Assembly: GCA_019634835.1 (NCBI GenBank)
Contig: JAHCAO010000001.1
Span: forward strand, 62,001-126,000
Length of the DNA: 64,000 nucleotides
Source of the DNA: Gammaproteobacteria bacterium
GTDB taxonomy: Bacteria > Pseudomonadota > Gammaproteobacteria > DSM-16500
Direction of reading: 5' to 3'
Shown here in pieces: positions 1 through 10,020 of the stretch; positions within the stretch are counted from its first letter, which is position 1, and every line of letters starts with the position of its first letter. The position numbers and the translations under genes are program-made. The notes beneath the pieces are model-generated. The model searched no databases, was not told where the DNA came from, and was given only the letters and a program-made list of their open reading frames with translations.

Positions 1-1218
1 GTGCTAGGCATAGGAGATCAAGGTATTGGCGGCATTAATATTTCTAGTGCAAAACTTATGGTTTATACCTTATGCGGAGGAATTAATCCTCATCGCTGTT
101 TACCCATCCAATTAGATGTAGGCACAAACAATCCACAATTATTAAATGATCCTATGTATTTAGGCTCACGTCATGAACGGATTACTGGACAAAAATACGA
201 TGATTTTATTGACGCCTTTGTTCAAGCTATTACAAAAAAATTTCCTCATATTCTCCTACATTGGGAAGACTTTGGCCGTACTAATGCTAGACGTATATTA
301 GCCCGATATCAAAATCAATACTGTACATTCAATGGTGATATGCAAGGCACTGGAGTCGTCACGCTAGCAGCATTTCTTGCTGGCACTGCTGCTAGCGGCA
401 TCGCACTAAGAGACCATCGCATTGTAGTTTTCGGCGCTGGAACAGCAGGTGTTGGCATTACAGAACAAATTTTTGGTGCACTAAAGCGTGCTGGATTAAG
501 TGAGCAAGAGGCACGATCACGTTTTTGGCTTTTAGATAAACCAGGATTATTAACGGACGACATTGAACTCTTACCTTTTCAAAAACCTTATGCGCATAAG
601 AAAATAGAGCTAAAAACCTGGATATTACGTGATCCACCTTTTATTAGCTTATATGATGTGGTGAATAACGTAAAACCCACCACACTCATTGGCTGTTCAA
701 CTGTCGCTGGAGCATTTAAAGAAGAAGTGATAAAAATGATGGCCGCTAATATAGAGCGGCCCATCATCATGCCGCTATCCAATCCAAATTCATTAACAGA
801 AGCAGAACCAGAAGATTTACTAAAATGGACGGAGGCAAAAGCGATTATTGCCACAGGTAGTCCATTCCCAGAAATCCATTATGATGGTAAATGGTATCGC
901 ATTGCACAGAGTAATAATGCACTTGCTTTTCCTGGAATTGGACTAGGCGCCATCGCTGTCAGAGCAAAACGTATTTCAGATGATATGTTATGGGTTGCTG
1001 CACAAGCATTAAGTAAACATTCGCCAGCTATGCAAGATAAAATGGCTGCTCTCTTACCAAAATTATCTGAGGCGAAAATGGTAAGCTTTAAAGTTGCCTT
1101 AGCGGTTGCAGAACAAGCCCAAGCAGAAGGGCTTGCACAACATGTTCATGGAAATTTAGAAGACATTTTAAAAAAAATCATTTGGGAACCCATTTATTAT
1201 CCTTATTACAAAGTTTAA
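1..1218 (+). CDS. maeA: NAD-dependent malic enzyme, 5' end cut by window
   Basis: Oxidatively decarboxylates malate to pyruvate in the cytoplasm. The visible 405 residues correspond to the C-terminal part of a protein that is usually about 560 residues, so roughly 160 N-terminal residues lie left of the window and the codon at position 1 is not the true start. Visible landmarks are the GIGDQG segment at the beginning, WEDFGRTNA near residue 88 with the acidic metal ligands, the Rossmann motif GAGTAG at residues 145-150, and PLSNP near residue 258. The large SfcA/MaeA-type class is clear; NAD rather than NADP preference is inferred from that class. The next gene starts 66 bases downstream on the same strand. 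Confidence 0.93.
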   Translation: MLGIGDQGIGGINISSAKLMVYTLCGGINPHRCLPIQLDVGTNNPQLLNDPMYLGSRHERITGQKYDDFIDAFVQAITKKFPHILLHWEDFGRTNARRILARYQNQYCTFNGDMQGTGVVTLAAFLAGTAASGIALRDHRIVVFGAGTAGVGITEQIFGALKRAGLSEQEARSRFWLLDKPGLLTDDIELLPFQKPYAHKKIELKTWILRDPPFISLYDVVNNVKPTTLIGCSTVAGAFKEEVIKMMAANIERPIIMPLSNPNSLTEAEPEDLLKWTEAKAIIATGSPFPEIHYDGKWYRIAQSNNALAFPGIGLGAIAVRAKRISDDMLWVAAQALSKHSPAMQDKMAALLPKLSEAKMVSFKVALAVAEQAQAEGLAQHVHGNLEDILKKIIWEPIYYPYYKV

Positions 1219-1284
1219 TCCAGTTGCATTATGCGTTTTTTACAGGCTCAATATCGACTACTAAGGCATTATCACGGCAAGACC

Positions 1285-1956
1285 ATGACAATTTCACATA
1301 AGCATTATTTACAATCACTCGGAATATTACCCTGGCAAATGAAAGTATCTGCTTCACCTGTTATAGACAACAAAACCATCCCTTCTGCTTTACAAGACTG
1401 GAACGCCTTGCAAGCCGCAGTCGCACAATGTACTGCTTGCGGATTACATCAATCACGCACACAAACTGTATTTGGTGTCGGTAACCGCAAAGCAAATCTC
1501 ATAATCATAGGTGAAGCACCAGGATTTCATGAAGATAAACAAGGTGAACCCTTTGTCGGCCGAGCAGGACAACTACTAACTGCGATGATTAAAACGATAA
1601 ACTTAGAACGTGCTGATATCTACATTGCAAATATTTTGAAATGCCGCCCACCAAATAACCGTGACCCTCAACCGGAAGAAGTCAAGCTTTGCACACCTTT
1701 TTTAGATCAGCAAATCGCACTCATCAAACCACAAGTGTTATTAGCTGTTGGTAGAATTGCTGCACATTATCTGTTGCAAACTAAATCATCATTGGAATCA
1801 TTACGAAACAAAATCCATCGTTACGGTGAAAACCATATTCCTTTAATTATTACCTACCATCCCGCTTATTTATTACGAAATCCTATTGATAAAAAAAAGG
1901 CCTTCATGGATTTACAATTCACAAGAAAAATCTTACACAACGCAACTTCTTCGTAA
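1285..1956 (+). CDS. Uracil-DNA glycosylase, family 4 (Fe-S type)
   Basis: Removes uracil from DNA to start base-excision repair. The protein has the family 4 signature GEAPGFHEDKQGEPFVGRAG and the late motif TYHPAYLLR. Four cysteines suit the family's 4Fe-4S cluster: the pair in CTACGL, one in KCRPP and one in LCTPF. The open frame runs back to 1231, but the N-terminus of gammaproteobacterial relatives resembles MTISHKHYLQSLGI, so ATG 1285 is preferred (223 residues). A variable linker follows this start before the catalytic domain. It is co-directional with malic enzyme and the YiiX-like gene. Confidence 0.9.
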   Translation: MTISHKHYLQSLGILPWQMKVSASPVIDNKTIPSALQDWNALQAAVAQCTACGLHQSRTQTVFGVGNRKANLIIIGEAPGFHEDKQGEPFVGRAGQLLTAMIKTINLERADIYIANILKCRPPNNRDPQPEEVKLCTPFLDQQIALIKPQVLLAVGRIAAHYLLQTKSSLESLRNKIHRYGENHIPLIITYHPAYLLRNPIDKKKAFMDLQFTRKILHNATSS

Positions 1957-2001
1957 CTTATAATTAAGTGCACGACGATTCGGACAAGGAGAAACAAAAA
2001 C

Positions 2002-2661
2002 ATGGGACAGTTTCCGATATTACCAAGCAAATGTTATAAAGATTTACGCCACACCATCCAATCCGGTGATATTTTGCTATGCTCAGGCAGCTCTGTTTTT
2101 TCCACACTCATTCAAAAAGCCACCAACAGCATTTGGAGTCACGTAGGATTTGTACTGCGAGTCGATTCTATTGAACGCATTATGGTTTTGGAAAGTGTTG
2201 AAAGCATTGGCGTACGAACTATACCGCTTAGCAATTATGTGAAGAACTATAATGCGACAGGCAAAGGCTATGAAGGACGGCTCATGCTTGCTCGTCACCA
2301 AGATGTGCGAGTAGAAAATATTGGTAACCTTTCACGCGCAGCAGTCGATTTATTAGGCCATCCTTACCGCACAGAGGAAGTGGTACATATTGCTGCGCGT
2401 CTTAGCATGCATACGCTAGGTTTACCCGCACAGCCAGCCGATCCAGAAAAACAACATGCATTCATTTGCTCTGAGTATGCCTATACTTGTTTTAAATCCA
2501 TCGGTGTTACTATTGAATATAATGCTCTAGGGTTTATTGCTCCAGATGACTTTGCACGATCTTCTAAAGTACAACCTATTTGTTACATCGAAACAGAAGC
2601 ACCACAATTCTCTTCGAAGGATTTGTTTCATACAAAACAAATACTCAAAAATATTGGCTAA
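2002..2661 (+). CDS. YiiX-like permuted papain-fold (NlpC/P60 superfamily) hydrolase
   Basis: 219 residues. The order of the catalytic motifs is that of circularly permuted NlpC/P60-like proteins (YiiX/DUF830): the histidine comes first in SHVGFVLR (about residue 48) and the cysteine late in FICSEYAY (about residue 155). SGDILLCSG near residue 26 is the usual opening strand of the fold. Family members are thiol hydrolases, acyltransferases or amidases; the substrate cannot be told here. No signal peptide is seen, so a cytoplasmic location is likely. A strong Shine-Dalgarno AAGGAG precedes the ATG. Its stop codon overlaps that of the convergent waaA gene by four bases. Confidence 0.75.
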   Translation: MGQFPILPSKCYKDLRHTIQSGDILLCSGSSVFSTLIQKATNSIWSHVGFVLRVDSIERIMVLESVESIGVRTIPLSNYVKNYNATGKGYEGRLMLARHQDVRVENIGNLSRAAVDLLGHPYRTEEVVHIAARLSMHTLGLPAQPADPEKQHAFICSEYAYTCFKSIGVTIEYNALGFIAPDDFARSSKVQPICYIETEAPQFSSKDLFHTKQILKNIG

Positions 2662-3920
2662 CAAGCCCTAATGACCTGACTCAGCAATGTCAATTGCTTG
2701 TCCAGTGCACCACGATTGTTTTCTATCACTTGCAATGCGCGTGCACCCATTTGTGCTTGCTCCATGGGATGTTGCATCAATCGTACCAGTTGCGCAGCAA
2801 GTGAATCTGCGTCCATGACTTTAGTCAGCGCCTCTGCTGATACAAATAACTCACTGATTTCCGCAAAATTAAACAAATGTGGTCCCGTCAAAATTGGCTT
2901 TCCTAATGCACCTGGCTCCAGCATATTATGACCACCACGTGGAATTAAACTTCCCGCCACAAATGCTACATCTGCTGCACCATACATTAATAACAGTTCC
3001 CCCATTGTATCTCCCAGGTAAACTGCCACTTCTTGCGTACAAGGTTGCTGTAAACTGCGGCGTACAGTAACAAAAGAGGACTCCGCTAACTTTGCAATCG
3101 CATCAAACCGATTAGGATGGCGCGGCACTAATACTAATAAAGCATGTGCATTTTGTTCACGAACTTTTTTATGCGCTGCTAAGATAATCTCTTCTTCACC
3201 TTCATGCGTGCTAGCAGCTATCCAAATAAATCTATCTTTACCAAGCATCGTGCGTAATGCCGCACTCTTGTCTGTCAATTCTTCTGGTAATTCAATATCA
3301 AATTTAATATTACCAGTGACTGTCATTCGTTCTTTTGACGCACCTAATGCAATAAAACGATCTGCATCAACCTGTCCATGAGCAGCAATGAGACGAATAT
3401 GGTGCAGCATTTCTTGCGTTAATGATGTTATACGGTGATATCCTCTAGCAGATTTTTCTGACAATCGTGCATTCACTAAACAAATTGGAACATGATGTTG
3501 ATGGCACACGTTGATAAGATTCGGCCATAACTCTGTTTCCATGATAATGCAAACTACCGGACGCATATTATTTAACAAACGCCGCATTGCACTCGGCAAA
3601 TCATAAGGAATATAAACATGATTAACGCCATCTCCTAATGCTGACTTCACACGCTCAGCACCTGTTGGGGTCATGGTCGTCACTAATATAGGAAACTCAG
3701 GATGGCACGATTGTAATGCTTTGATCAATGGTATAGCCGCAAGTGTTTCTCCAACAGAAACTGCATGCACCCAGATACATTTCTCTAGTGTATAGGGATA
3801 AAAACCCAAGCGTTCACCCATACGCTGGCGGTAGACTGGCTGCCGCAAAGACCTCCACCCAAGCCGGATGAAGATAAATGGTAACGCTAGATAAAATAGG
3901 AGTGTGTACAAATAACGCAC
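2658..3920 (-). CDS. waaA: 3-deoxy-D-manno-octulosonic acid (Kdo) transferase
   Basis: Adds Kdo from CMP-Kdo to lipid A precursor at the inner membrane, an essential step of LPS core assembly. The family pattern is clear: a membrane-anchoring N-terminus, YRQRMGERLGFYP, WVHAVSVGET, ETELWPNLI, and the late GGHNMLEPGALGKPILTGPH nucleotide-binding region of GT-B transferases. The frame is open up to ATG 4061, which would add 47 residues not found in relatives. The in-frame GTG at 3920 (protein MRYLYTLLFYLALPF...) gives 420 residues, close to the family norm, with GAGGA upstream, so it is preferred. It is divergent from the heptose gene hldE. Confidence 0.92.
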   Translation of the reverse strand: MRYLYTLLFYLALPFIFIRLGWRSLRQPVYRQRMGERLGFYPYTLEKCIWVHAVSVGETLAAIPLIKALQSCHPEFPILVTTMTPTGAERVKSALGDGVNHVYIPYDLPSAMRRLLNNMRPVVCIIMETELWPNLINVCHQHHVPICLVNARLSEKSARGYHRITSLTQEMLHHIRLIAAHGQVDADRFIALGASKERMTVTGNIKFDIELPEELTDKSAALRTMLGKDRFIWIAASTHEGEEEIILAAHKKVREQNAHALLVLVPRHPNRFDAIAKLAESSFVTVRRSLQQPCTQEVAVYLGDTMGELLLMYGAADVAFVAGSLIPRGGHNMLEPGALGKPILTGPHLFNFAEISELFVSAEALTKVMDADSLAAQLVRLMQHPMEQAQMGARALQVIENNRGALDKQLTLLSQVIRAC

Positions 3921-4113
3921 GCGCAATGCTATCCTCAACAACAAAAAATGAAAGAAGGTAATGGTAGCCAGATAGCATAAGGATTTGCAAGTTATCCTGA
4001 AAACCCGTAGCGTTGCACGTAGGTGCTCTATGGGCACATGATGACTTTTGCCCCTGCTCATCGAAAATGATAGAATCTCACAAAATTAAACAGCCTCGGG
4101 AACATCGTGTAAT

Positions 4114-5589
4114 ATGTCATACCCATTACCTGCAACATTACCTGATTTTAACCAGGCATCCATCCTTGTTGTTGGCGATGTGATGCTAGATCGCTACTGG
4201 TTTGGTGATACCTCACGGATTTCACCAGAAGCACCTGTACCTATCGTCAAAATTGCTGGCGCAGACAACCGACCAGGCGGAGCAGCTAATGTCGCACTGA
4301 ACATTACCGCTATGGGTGCAAAGACTACTTTATTAGGCATCATAGGCAATGATGAGGCTGGCATGACACTGAGCCAACAATTGACAGCCGCTTCTGTCAC
4401 TCATGATTTATGCATGCTGGATTCTATTTCCACTATCGTCAAATTACGCATCATTAGCCGACATCAGCAATTACTACGCATGGACTTTGAAGAAAAGCTA
4501 ATTTCCGAACACCATGATTTTTTAATCCAACGCTTTAAGCAGCACTTACCCCATGCAAATCTTGTCATTTTGTCAGATTATAAAAAAGGCACCTTATCAA
4601 ACCCACAAACATTGATACAGTTAGCCCGTGCCGCTGGTATTCCTATATTGGTCGATCCTAAAGGTAACGATTTCAGCATTTATCAGCATGCAAATATCAT
4701 TACCCCTAATTTCAAAGAATTCGAAACTATTGTTGGACATTGTAACAGTGAACAAGACATTCTTGATAAAGGACGAAAACTGCTGACCAAACACCAGATT
4801 GATACGCTGCTTGTCACCCGGGGTGAAAACGGCATGACACTCATCAGACAACATGATTCGCTACATTTGCCAGCCTACGCGCGTGAAGTACTAGATGTCA
4901 CTGGTGCAGGCGATACTGTCATTAGCATGTTAGCTACCGCTGTCGCCATAGGACTAGATTTATCCCAAGCAACAGCGTTAGCCAATCTTGCTGCTAGTAT
5001 TGTAATCAGTAAGTTAGGTGCTGCCACTGTCAGTGTACCTGAACTACAAGTCGCATTAACTGGTAAAACCAGTTTCGCTACCGGCATTGTAAATGAAGAA
5101 CAATTACTTAAAGCAGTAAAAGAAGCACGTGCGCAAGGAAAGAAAATAGTATTTACTAACGGTTGTTTTGATGTCATTCATGCTGGCCATGTGACTTACC
5201 TGCAAATGGCCAAACAACTGGGTGACTATTTAATTGTCGCTGTTAATACCGATGAATCTATTCAAAAACTCAAAGGGCTGACACGGCCTATTAATCACCT
5301 TGAACATCGTATGATAGTACTTGCAGGATTAGATGTTGTGGATTGGGTTGTACCTTTTGCGGATGATACACCCGAACAATTGCTCCAGATTATCCGACCT
5401 GATACGCTTGTCAAAGGTGGTGAATACCAGCTAAATCAAGTGGTTGGCGCAGATATCGTGCATTCTTATGGAGGTGATGTACGTATTCTTGGCAACAAAA
5501 TTTCATCAAGTTCGTCTATCATTAACCGAATTATTGGTCTCGAACAATCGACCACACTCAATGATGAGATCAAGCAATATGGGTCATAA
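4114..5589 (+). CDS. hldE: Bifunctional heptose 7-phosphate kinase / heptose 1-phosphate adenylyltransferase
   Basis: Makes ADP-D-glycero-D-manno-heptose, the precursor of the LPS inner core. Two domains are fused in the usual order. An N-terminal ribokinase-type kinase (residues 1 to about 330) has GGAANVA and the DVTGAGDTV catalytic motif. A C-terminal nucleotidyltransferase (about 345-491) has FTNGCFDVIHAGHVTYL with the HAGH active-site element. The length of 491 residues is close to E. coli HldE. Divergent from waaA across a 193-base spacer when the shorter waaA start is used, and followed three bases later by gmk, so the two are probably one transcript. Confidence 0.96.
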   Translation: MSYPLPATLPDFNQASILVVGDVMLDRYWFGDTSRISPEAPVPIVKIAGADNRPGGAANVALNITAMGAKTTLLGIIGNDEAGMTLSQQLTAASVTHDLCMLDSISTIVKLRIISRHQQLLRMDFEEKLISEHHDFLIQRFKQHLPHANLVILSDYKKGTLSNPQTLIQLARAAGIPILVDPKGNDFSIYQHANIITPNFKEFETIVGHCNSEQDILDKGRKLLTKHQIDTLLVTRGENGMTLIRQHDSLHLPAYAREVLDVTGAGDTVISMLATAVAIGLDLSQATALANLAASIVISKLGAATVSVPELQVALTGKTSFATGIVNEEQLLKAVKEARAQGKKIVFTNGCFDVIHAGHVTYLQMAKQLGDYLIVAVNTDESIQKLKGLTRPINHLEHRMIVLAGLDVVDWVVPFADDTPEQLLQIIRPDTLVKGGEYQLNQVVGADIVHSYGGDVRILGNKISSSSSIINRIIGLEQSTTLNDEIKQYGS

Positions 5590-5592
5590 ATA

Positions 5593-6234
5593 ATGAATGT
5601 AACTGACAAAGGTAACTTGTTTGTGATTGCTGCGCCTTCTGGCACAGGTAAAACCTCTTTAGTAAAAGCTGTAGTGGATACGATGCCAAATATTACTGTC
5701 TCCGTTTCGCACACGACTCGTCCTAAGCGCCCGGGTGAAACACAAGGAACAAATTATTATTTTGTTGATAAAACTGAATTTCAGCGCATGATTGATCATC
5801 AAGATTTTCTTGAGTACGCTTCCATTTTTGATCATCTCTACGGAACATCAAAAAGCTGGGTAGAACAAACATTAGTAAAAGGCATGGATGTTATCCTAGA
5901 AATTGACTGGCAAGGCTACCAGCAAATTAAGCATATGTTTCCATACACGATAGGAGTTTTTATTTTACCGCCTTCTCTTCATGACTTACAAAATCGCCTA
6001 GTCAAACGTAACCAAGACCATCCAGAGGTAATTAAGAAACGCTTAGCTGATGTACAAGAAACTGTCTCTCATATCCATGAATTTGATTATGTTGTGATCA
6101 ATGATGATTTTGCCAAAGCGCAACATGACTTAATGGTAATTATCGAAGCAGAACGTTTGTTGCTGCGACATCAGACCATTAAAATTGGCGAACTGATACA
6201 TGAACTGGCGACTAAACATACCCTTTTTGAATAA
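5593..6234 (+). CDS. gmk: Guanylate kinase
   Basis: Phosphorylates GMP to GDP with ATP. The 213-residue protein opens with the P-loop APSGTGKTSL, followed by the GMP-binding segment SVSHTTRPKRPGETQGTNYYFVD (quoted only in part: key residues S, R, R, Y) and DVILEIDWQGYQQIK. Length and motif order are typical. It starts three bases after the hldE stop and is followed by rpoZ 52 bases later, reproducing the common gmk-rpoZ pair; spoT, which often follows in gammaproteobacteria, is absent. Confidence 0.96.
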   Translation: MNVTDKGNLFVIAAPSGTGKTSLVKAVVDTMPNITVSVSHTTRPKRPGETQGTNYYFVDKTEFQRMIDHQDFLEYASIFDHLYGTSKSWVEQTLVKGMDVILEIDWQGYQQIKHMFPYTIGVFILPPSLHDLQNRLVKRNQDHPEVIKKRLADVQETVSHIHEFDYVVINDDFAKAQHDLMVIIEAERLLLRHQTIKIGELIHELATKHTLFE

Positions 6235-6286
6235 TATCCTGTATGATGTGTGATTTCTTTGAACCATAAAAGCAAAGGTGTAATCC

Positions 6287-6586
6287 ATGGCGAGAGTGAC
6301 CGTAGAAGACTGCTTGAAAAATGTCAAAAACCGATTTGAGCTAGTGATCGTTGCTGCAAAAAGAGCTCGTCAATTAATGCGTGGTAAAGAACCTAAAGTG
6401 GAATGGGACAATGATAAACCCACTGTTGTTGCCCTACGTGAAATCGCTGCAGGCCACACGAACATACGTAATATTAATGCGTTAGAAATTCAAGAAGAAC
6501 AGTTATCAATAAATATCCTCGAAGCCTCGACGAAGCCTCAAGAAGATTCCCTGCTTCATCCTACTAATCCCATGAGTGAAGAATAA
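6287..6586 (+). CDS. rpoZ: DNA-directed RNA polymerase omega subunit
   Basis: Small subunit that helps assemble and stabilise RNA polymerase. The first 60 residues match the family: [20 protein letters not shown], then [11 protein letters not shown] and [13 protein letters not shown]. The tail after about residue 65 is variable, as is usual. The ATG has AAAGG seven bases upstream. Immediately after the stop codon lies a lone arm of repeat family C, then the long palindrome of family E, so this operon end is occupied by repeats rather than by a recognisable simple terminator. Confidence 0.95.
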   Translation: MARVTVEDCLKNVKNRFELVIVAAKRARQLMRGKEPKVEWDNDKPTVVALREIAAGHTNIRNINALEIQEEQLSINILEASTKPQEDSLLHPTNPMSEE

Positions 6587-6588
6587 AC

Positions 6589-6618
6589 GTAAATGTTCGG
6601 TTATAGCTGTATCTGAAC
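6589..6618. repeat. Solo arm of palindromic repeat family C
   Basis: Begins two bases after the rpoZ stop with GTAAATGTTCGGT and continues to match the left arm of the complete family C copy at 56834 for about 29 bases with three mismatches. No second arm follows, so this is a degraded or one-sided copy. Confidence 0.7.
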
Positions 6619-6675
6619 GAATAATATTGATTCCAAGTTAGCAGAATCGCTGTTCTTATTACTATCTGATTTACC

Positions 6676-6876
6676 GTTCTGGGTAGTCATAAGGCCTCAA
6701 AAAATGGAAGCTTTGCGATGTCGAAGCCATGAAGGCCCGTTAAGAGGGAAGCAAGCGAAGGAATGCAGGCTGCAACTTTAACCCATCTACTGTATTTCAA
6801 AGCAAGCTGTCGTGATGACTGGAATGGTACTATCTATCAGCTTCCGTTTTTTGGGGCCCTATGACTACCCAGAACG
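6676..6876. repeat. Long palindromic repeat, family E
   Basis: A 201-base element with arms of about 37 bases. The left arm starts GTTCTGGGTAGTCATA and the right arm ends TATGACTACCCAGAAC; only three positions differ between the arms. Flanks ATTTACC (6669-6675) and ATTTATC (6877-6883) resemble a target-site duplication. It fills the space between the convergent 3' ends of rpoZ and miaA. No second copy was seen in the window. Nothing else was found in the rpoZ-miaA gap. Confidence 0.75.
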
Positions 6877-6900
6877 ATTTATCTAGCTAAAATTCTCTAG

Positions 6901-7848
6901 TTAAAAAACAATACTAGATAATTGCTTTACCACTTGCGAAAAAACATCTGCGGCATCAGCCTCCAGTGGAATGATTTCTGACCAAGAACGCAACCATGTC
7001 AATTGTCGCTTAGCCAGTTGGCGGGTTGCAGCAACCGCTTGATCGCACATTACTTCGTACGTAGATAAGCCAGCCAAATAATTCCACACTTGTCTATATC
7101 CCACTGAACGAATGGAGGGTAAATCACAAGAAAGATCATCGCGTTGATACAAACAGCGCACTTCATCAATGAATCCCAATTGCAACATATGTGCAAAACG
7201 CATCGCAATCCGTTCATGCAAGCGTGCGCGATCAGATGGAATCAACGCAATATTATAAAATTGATAATCTGTAAGAGGGCGGGGTTGTTCTATCTGCCAA
7301 GTGGATATCGTTTTATGCGTTAATCTATACACCTCTAACGCACGTTGAATACGTTGGCTATCATGCGGGTTGATGCGCTTTGCAGCAAGAGGATCGACAG
7401 TAGCAAGCAACGCATGCAATGCTTCCCGACCTTCCCGCTCCGCATGCGCTTGTAATTCAGCACGTATTCTCATATCTGCTTTGGGAAGTTTAGCCATACC
7501 TTGTTGCAGCACACGAAAATATAACATCGTACCGCCAACCAGTAAGGGAATTTTTCCTCTCGCGATAATATTGTCTATTTCATACAACGCATCCGTACAA
7601 AATTGCCCTGCAGAATACGTTTCTTTTGGATCGAGAATATCAATTAAATGGTGGGGGGCAAGACGTAATTCATCCACACTAGGTTTTGCTGTACCAATAT
7701 TCATACTACGATATACCATAGCCGAATCAACACTGATAATTTCCAAAGGGAAATGTTGGACTAATTTGATAGCTAATGGCGTTTTACCAGACGCTGTTGG
7801 CCCCATTAAACAGATAATTTTTTTTTGTGTAGCGGAGTTTGTTGACAT
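6901..7848 (-). CDS. miaA: tRNA dimethylallyltransferase
   Basis: Transfers a dimethylallyl group to A37 of tRNAs that read codons starting with U. Motifs are the P-loop CLMGPTASGKTPLAI, SVDSAMVYRSMNIGTAKP, HHLIDILDP and VGGTMLYFR; the later ALEVYRLT and KRQLTWLR segments also fit. The frame is open to 7872, but ATG 7848 (MSTNSATQKK) has GAGGAAATCC directly upstream and leaves the family A repeat outside the gene, so it is preferred (315 residues). Downstream of mutL on the same strand, as in E. coli, but hfq, which normally follows miaA, is not there. Confidence 0.95.
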   Translation of the reverse strand: MSTNSATQKKIICLMGPTASGKTPLAIKLVQHFPLEIISVDSAMVYRSMNIGTAKPSVDELRLAPHHLIDILDPKETYSAGQFCTDALYEIDNIIARGKIPLLVGGTMLYFRVLQQGMAKLPKADMRIRAELQAHAEREGREALHALLATVDPLAAKRINPHDSQRIQRALEVYRLTHKTISTWQIEQPRPLTDYQFYNIALIPSDRARLHERIAMRFAHMLQLGFIDEVRCLYQRDDLSCDLPSIRSVGYRQVWNYLAGLSTYEVMCDQAVAATRQLAKRQLTWLRSWSEIIPLEADAADVFSQVVKQLSSIVF

Positions 7849-7865
7849 GGATTTCCTCGAAAGTG

Positions 7866-7998
7866 AAGGCATTCCCGCTGAAAGCTATCACCCTATTGTT
7901 TCTTGGCTCCAAACACGCCATCCATGGCATTTAAGATTGCATCCTGCAATCCAGTTGCCTCAAAACAATAGGGTGATAGCTTTCAGCGGGAATGCTTG
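7866..7998. repeat. Palindromic cloverleaf repeat, family A (copy 1)
   Basis: Arms begin GCATTCCCGCTGAAAGC (7869) and end in the exact complement (7995), with CACCCTATTGTTT closing the stem. The middle holds two further inverted repeats, the GATTGCA/TGCAATC hairpin and GCCATGGATGGC. It lies between mutL and miaA. The 9-bp direct repeat TCGAAAGTG flanks it at 7857-7865 and 7999-8007, as expected of a target-site duplication. Confidence 0.85.
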
Positions 7999-8009
7999 TC
8001 GAAAGTGCA

Positions 8010-9923
8010 TCATCTTCCCCGCATGAATAATTTGTCTAAATCATCCATTGATAATTTTACACATGTCGGACGTCCATGATTACATTGCCCGCTATGATCT
8101 GTTTTTTCCATCTCACGCAGCAAGGCATTCATTTCAGGAACCGTCAGCTTGCGGTGAGCTCGCACTGAACTATGGCATGCCAATGTGCCTAACAAGCGGT
8201 TAATACTCTCTTGTGCACGTGAAGAACCGCCATGTTCCAGTAAGTCAGTGATGATATCTCGCACTAATTGCTCAATGGGTCCATGAGCTAATAATTGCGG
8301 TACTTCTCGTATTGCAATGGTTTCCTTACTAATTCTTTGTATGTTAAATCCAAATTGTTGGAATAATTCTGCTGCTTGTTCACCCGCATCTGCTTCGCGT
8401 TCACTTAATGCAATAGTGATCGGAACTAATAACGTTTGTGCTGATATTTGTTGCTGAGACATAGCAGCTTTCATTTTTTCATACACAATCCGTTCATGTG
8501 CCGCATGCATGTCCACCATCACTAACCCTTGCGAATTTTCAGCTAAAATGTAAATGCCATGAAGCTGACCTAATGCATAACCTAATACATGATCGGTGTA
8601 ATACTGTTCCACAAGAGCAGCACCTTTGGATTCCTCACTAAGAATAGCAGAAGCAATCTCTGCCACCACAGGTACTTCACTAGCTTGCTTCATCGTATCC
8701 GGTACCGTTTCAGCATGCAGCGCACGGTATATTTCAAGCTGCTCTTGAATCACTTGCCCTCTTTCGCGCAAAGAAATAGGGTGGGAACCTGTGTTTCTAC
8801 TAACCGAAGAAGATGTGAGACGTTGTTTGACATTGGCGCATTGACGGGAAGGTTCATGCTCGTAGTCCTGATGGGATACTGTGCCTGCTGATTGAGAATG
8901 TGTTGCAGCACACGCTTCGCCTGTATGCGAATTGGCTAATGCGTCTTGTATACAACGAGAAATAAAATCGTGAATCATCCTTCCATCTCGAAACCGTACC
9001 TCATGTTTGGTGGGATGTACATTAACGTCAACTTGTGTTGGTGATATCTCAAGAAAAAGAACATAAGCTGGGTAACGGTCCCGATACAGTACATCCTGAT
9101 AAACTTGTTTTAATGCATGTATGACAAGTTTGTCACGCACCATACGCCCATTGACATAAAAATACTGCAAATCGGCTTGGCTGCGAGAAAATGTTGGAAG
9201 AGCAATCCAACCCGAAAGCCGCATACCCGCACCTTCTGCCTCAATATGTACAGCATGTTCCACAAATGCTGGGCCACATAATGCAGCAAGACGTTCATTA
9301 TTCTGTGCTTGCACTTGAGCAGAAAAATATTGCCGGACAACCCGTTGATTGTGTTTCAAGGTAAATCCTACGGTAAAAGATGACAAAGCAATACGTTTAA
9401 TGAGTTCATCGATATGATCGAATTCTGTTTTCTCTGCACGTAAAAATTTTCGTCGTGCAGGCGTATTAAAAAATAAATCACGCACTTCAGCCGTTGTACC
9501 TTGCGGGTGCGCAGCAGGTACCATCTGTGGTAACACATCACCTTCAGTCGTCACTTGCCAGCCAGTACTTTTCTCTAATGCTGAGATAATAGCAAGACGA
9601 GACACAGAGCCAATACTGGCTAGTGCTTCTCCACGAAATCCTAAGGTCATGATTTGTGACAAGTCACTCACATTATAAATCTTACTCGTTGCATGTCGGC
9701 TAAGCGAGAGAGGTAAGTCATCTTGATGTATGCCTGTACCATTGTCTCGCACACGTATTAAACGCGAACCACCTTGCTCGATATCAATATCAATCTGAGT
9801 TGCACCCGCATCTAAGCTATTTTCCACTAACTCTTTCACCACAGACGCTGGCCGTTCAATGACCTCCCCCGCAGCGATTTGATTGGCCAATAAAGAATCA
9901 AGTTTTTGGATACGTCTGATCAT
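8010..9923 (-). CDS. mutL: DNA mismatch repair protein MutL
   Basis: Couples mismatch recognition by MutS to strand incision. The N-terminal GHKL ATPase domain shows [25 protein letters not shown] (key residues E and N), DNGTGI and [13 protein letters not shown]. The C-terminal dimerisation domain starts near residue 430. C-terminal elements include ACHSSVRAH and CNHGRPT. The frame opens at 9980, but the family begins [20 protein letters not shown], so ATG 9923 is chosen (637 residues). Encoded between amiB and miaA on the same strand. Confidence 0.96.
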   Translation of the reverse strand: MIRRIQKLDSLLANQIAAGEVIERPASVVKELVENSLDAGATQIDIDIEQGGSRLIRVRDNGTGIHQDDLPLSLSRHATSKIYNVSDLSQIMTLGFRGEALASIGSVSRLAIISALEKSTGWQVTTEGDVLPQMVPAAHPQGTTAEVRDLFFNTPARRKFLRAEKTEFDHIDELIKRIALSSFTVGFTLKHNQRVVRQYFSAQVQAQNNERLAALCGPAFVEHAVHIEAEGAGMRLSGWIALPTFSRSQADLQYFYVNGRMVRDKLVIHALKQVYQDVLYRDRYPAYVLFLEISPTQVDVNVHPTKHEVRFRDGRMIHDFISRCIQDALANSHTGEACAATHSQSAGTVSHQDYEHEPSRQCANVKQRLTSSSVSRNTGSHPISLRERGQVIQEQLEIYRALHAETVPDTMKQASEVPVVAEIASAILSEESKGAALVEQYYTDHVLGYALGQLHGIYILAENSQGLVMVDMHAAHERIVYEKMKAAMSQQQISAQTLLVPITIALSEREADAGEQAAELFQQFGFNIQRISKETIAIREVPQLLAHGPIEQLVRDIITDLLEHGGSSRAQESINRLLGTLACHSSVRAHRKLTVPEMNALLREMEKTDHSGQCNHGRPTCVKLSMDDLDKLFMRGR

Positions 9924-10020
9924 CGATATTTTCTCCGTTTTTGCATAACCCACGATAAAAGCTAACAGCAAGAGGGTCAAGTACCAGGTACATCAGATCG
10001 GAAACCGCTGGTTAATGATT

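Noticed and set aside
2658-4061. 467-residue version of waaA starting at ATG 4061
   Set aside because: The extra 47 residues have no counterpart in the family and a GTG with GAGGA upstream restores normal length.
8589-8891. 100-codon frame antisense to mutL
   Set aside because: It lies fully within the variable linker of mutL and has no promoter or ribosome site.
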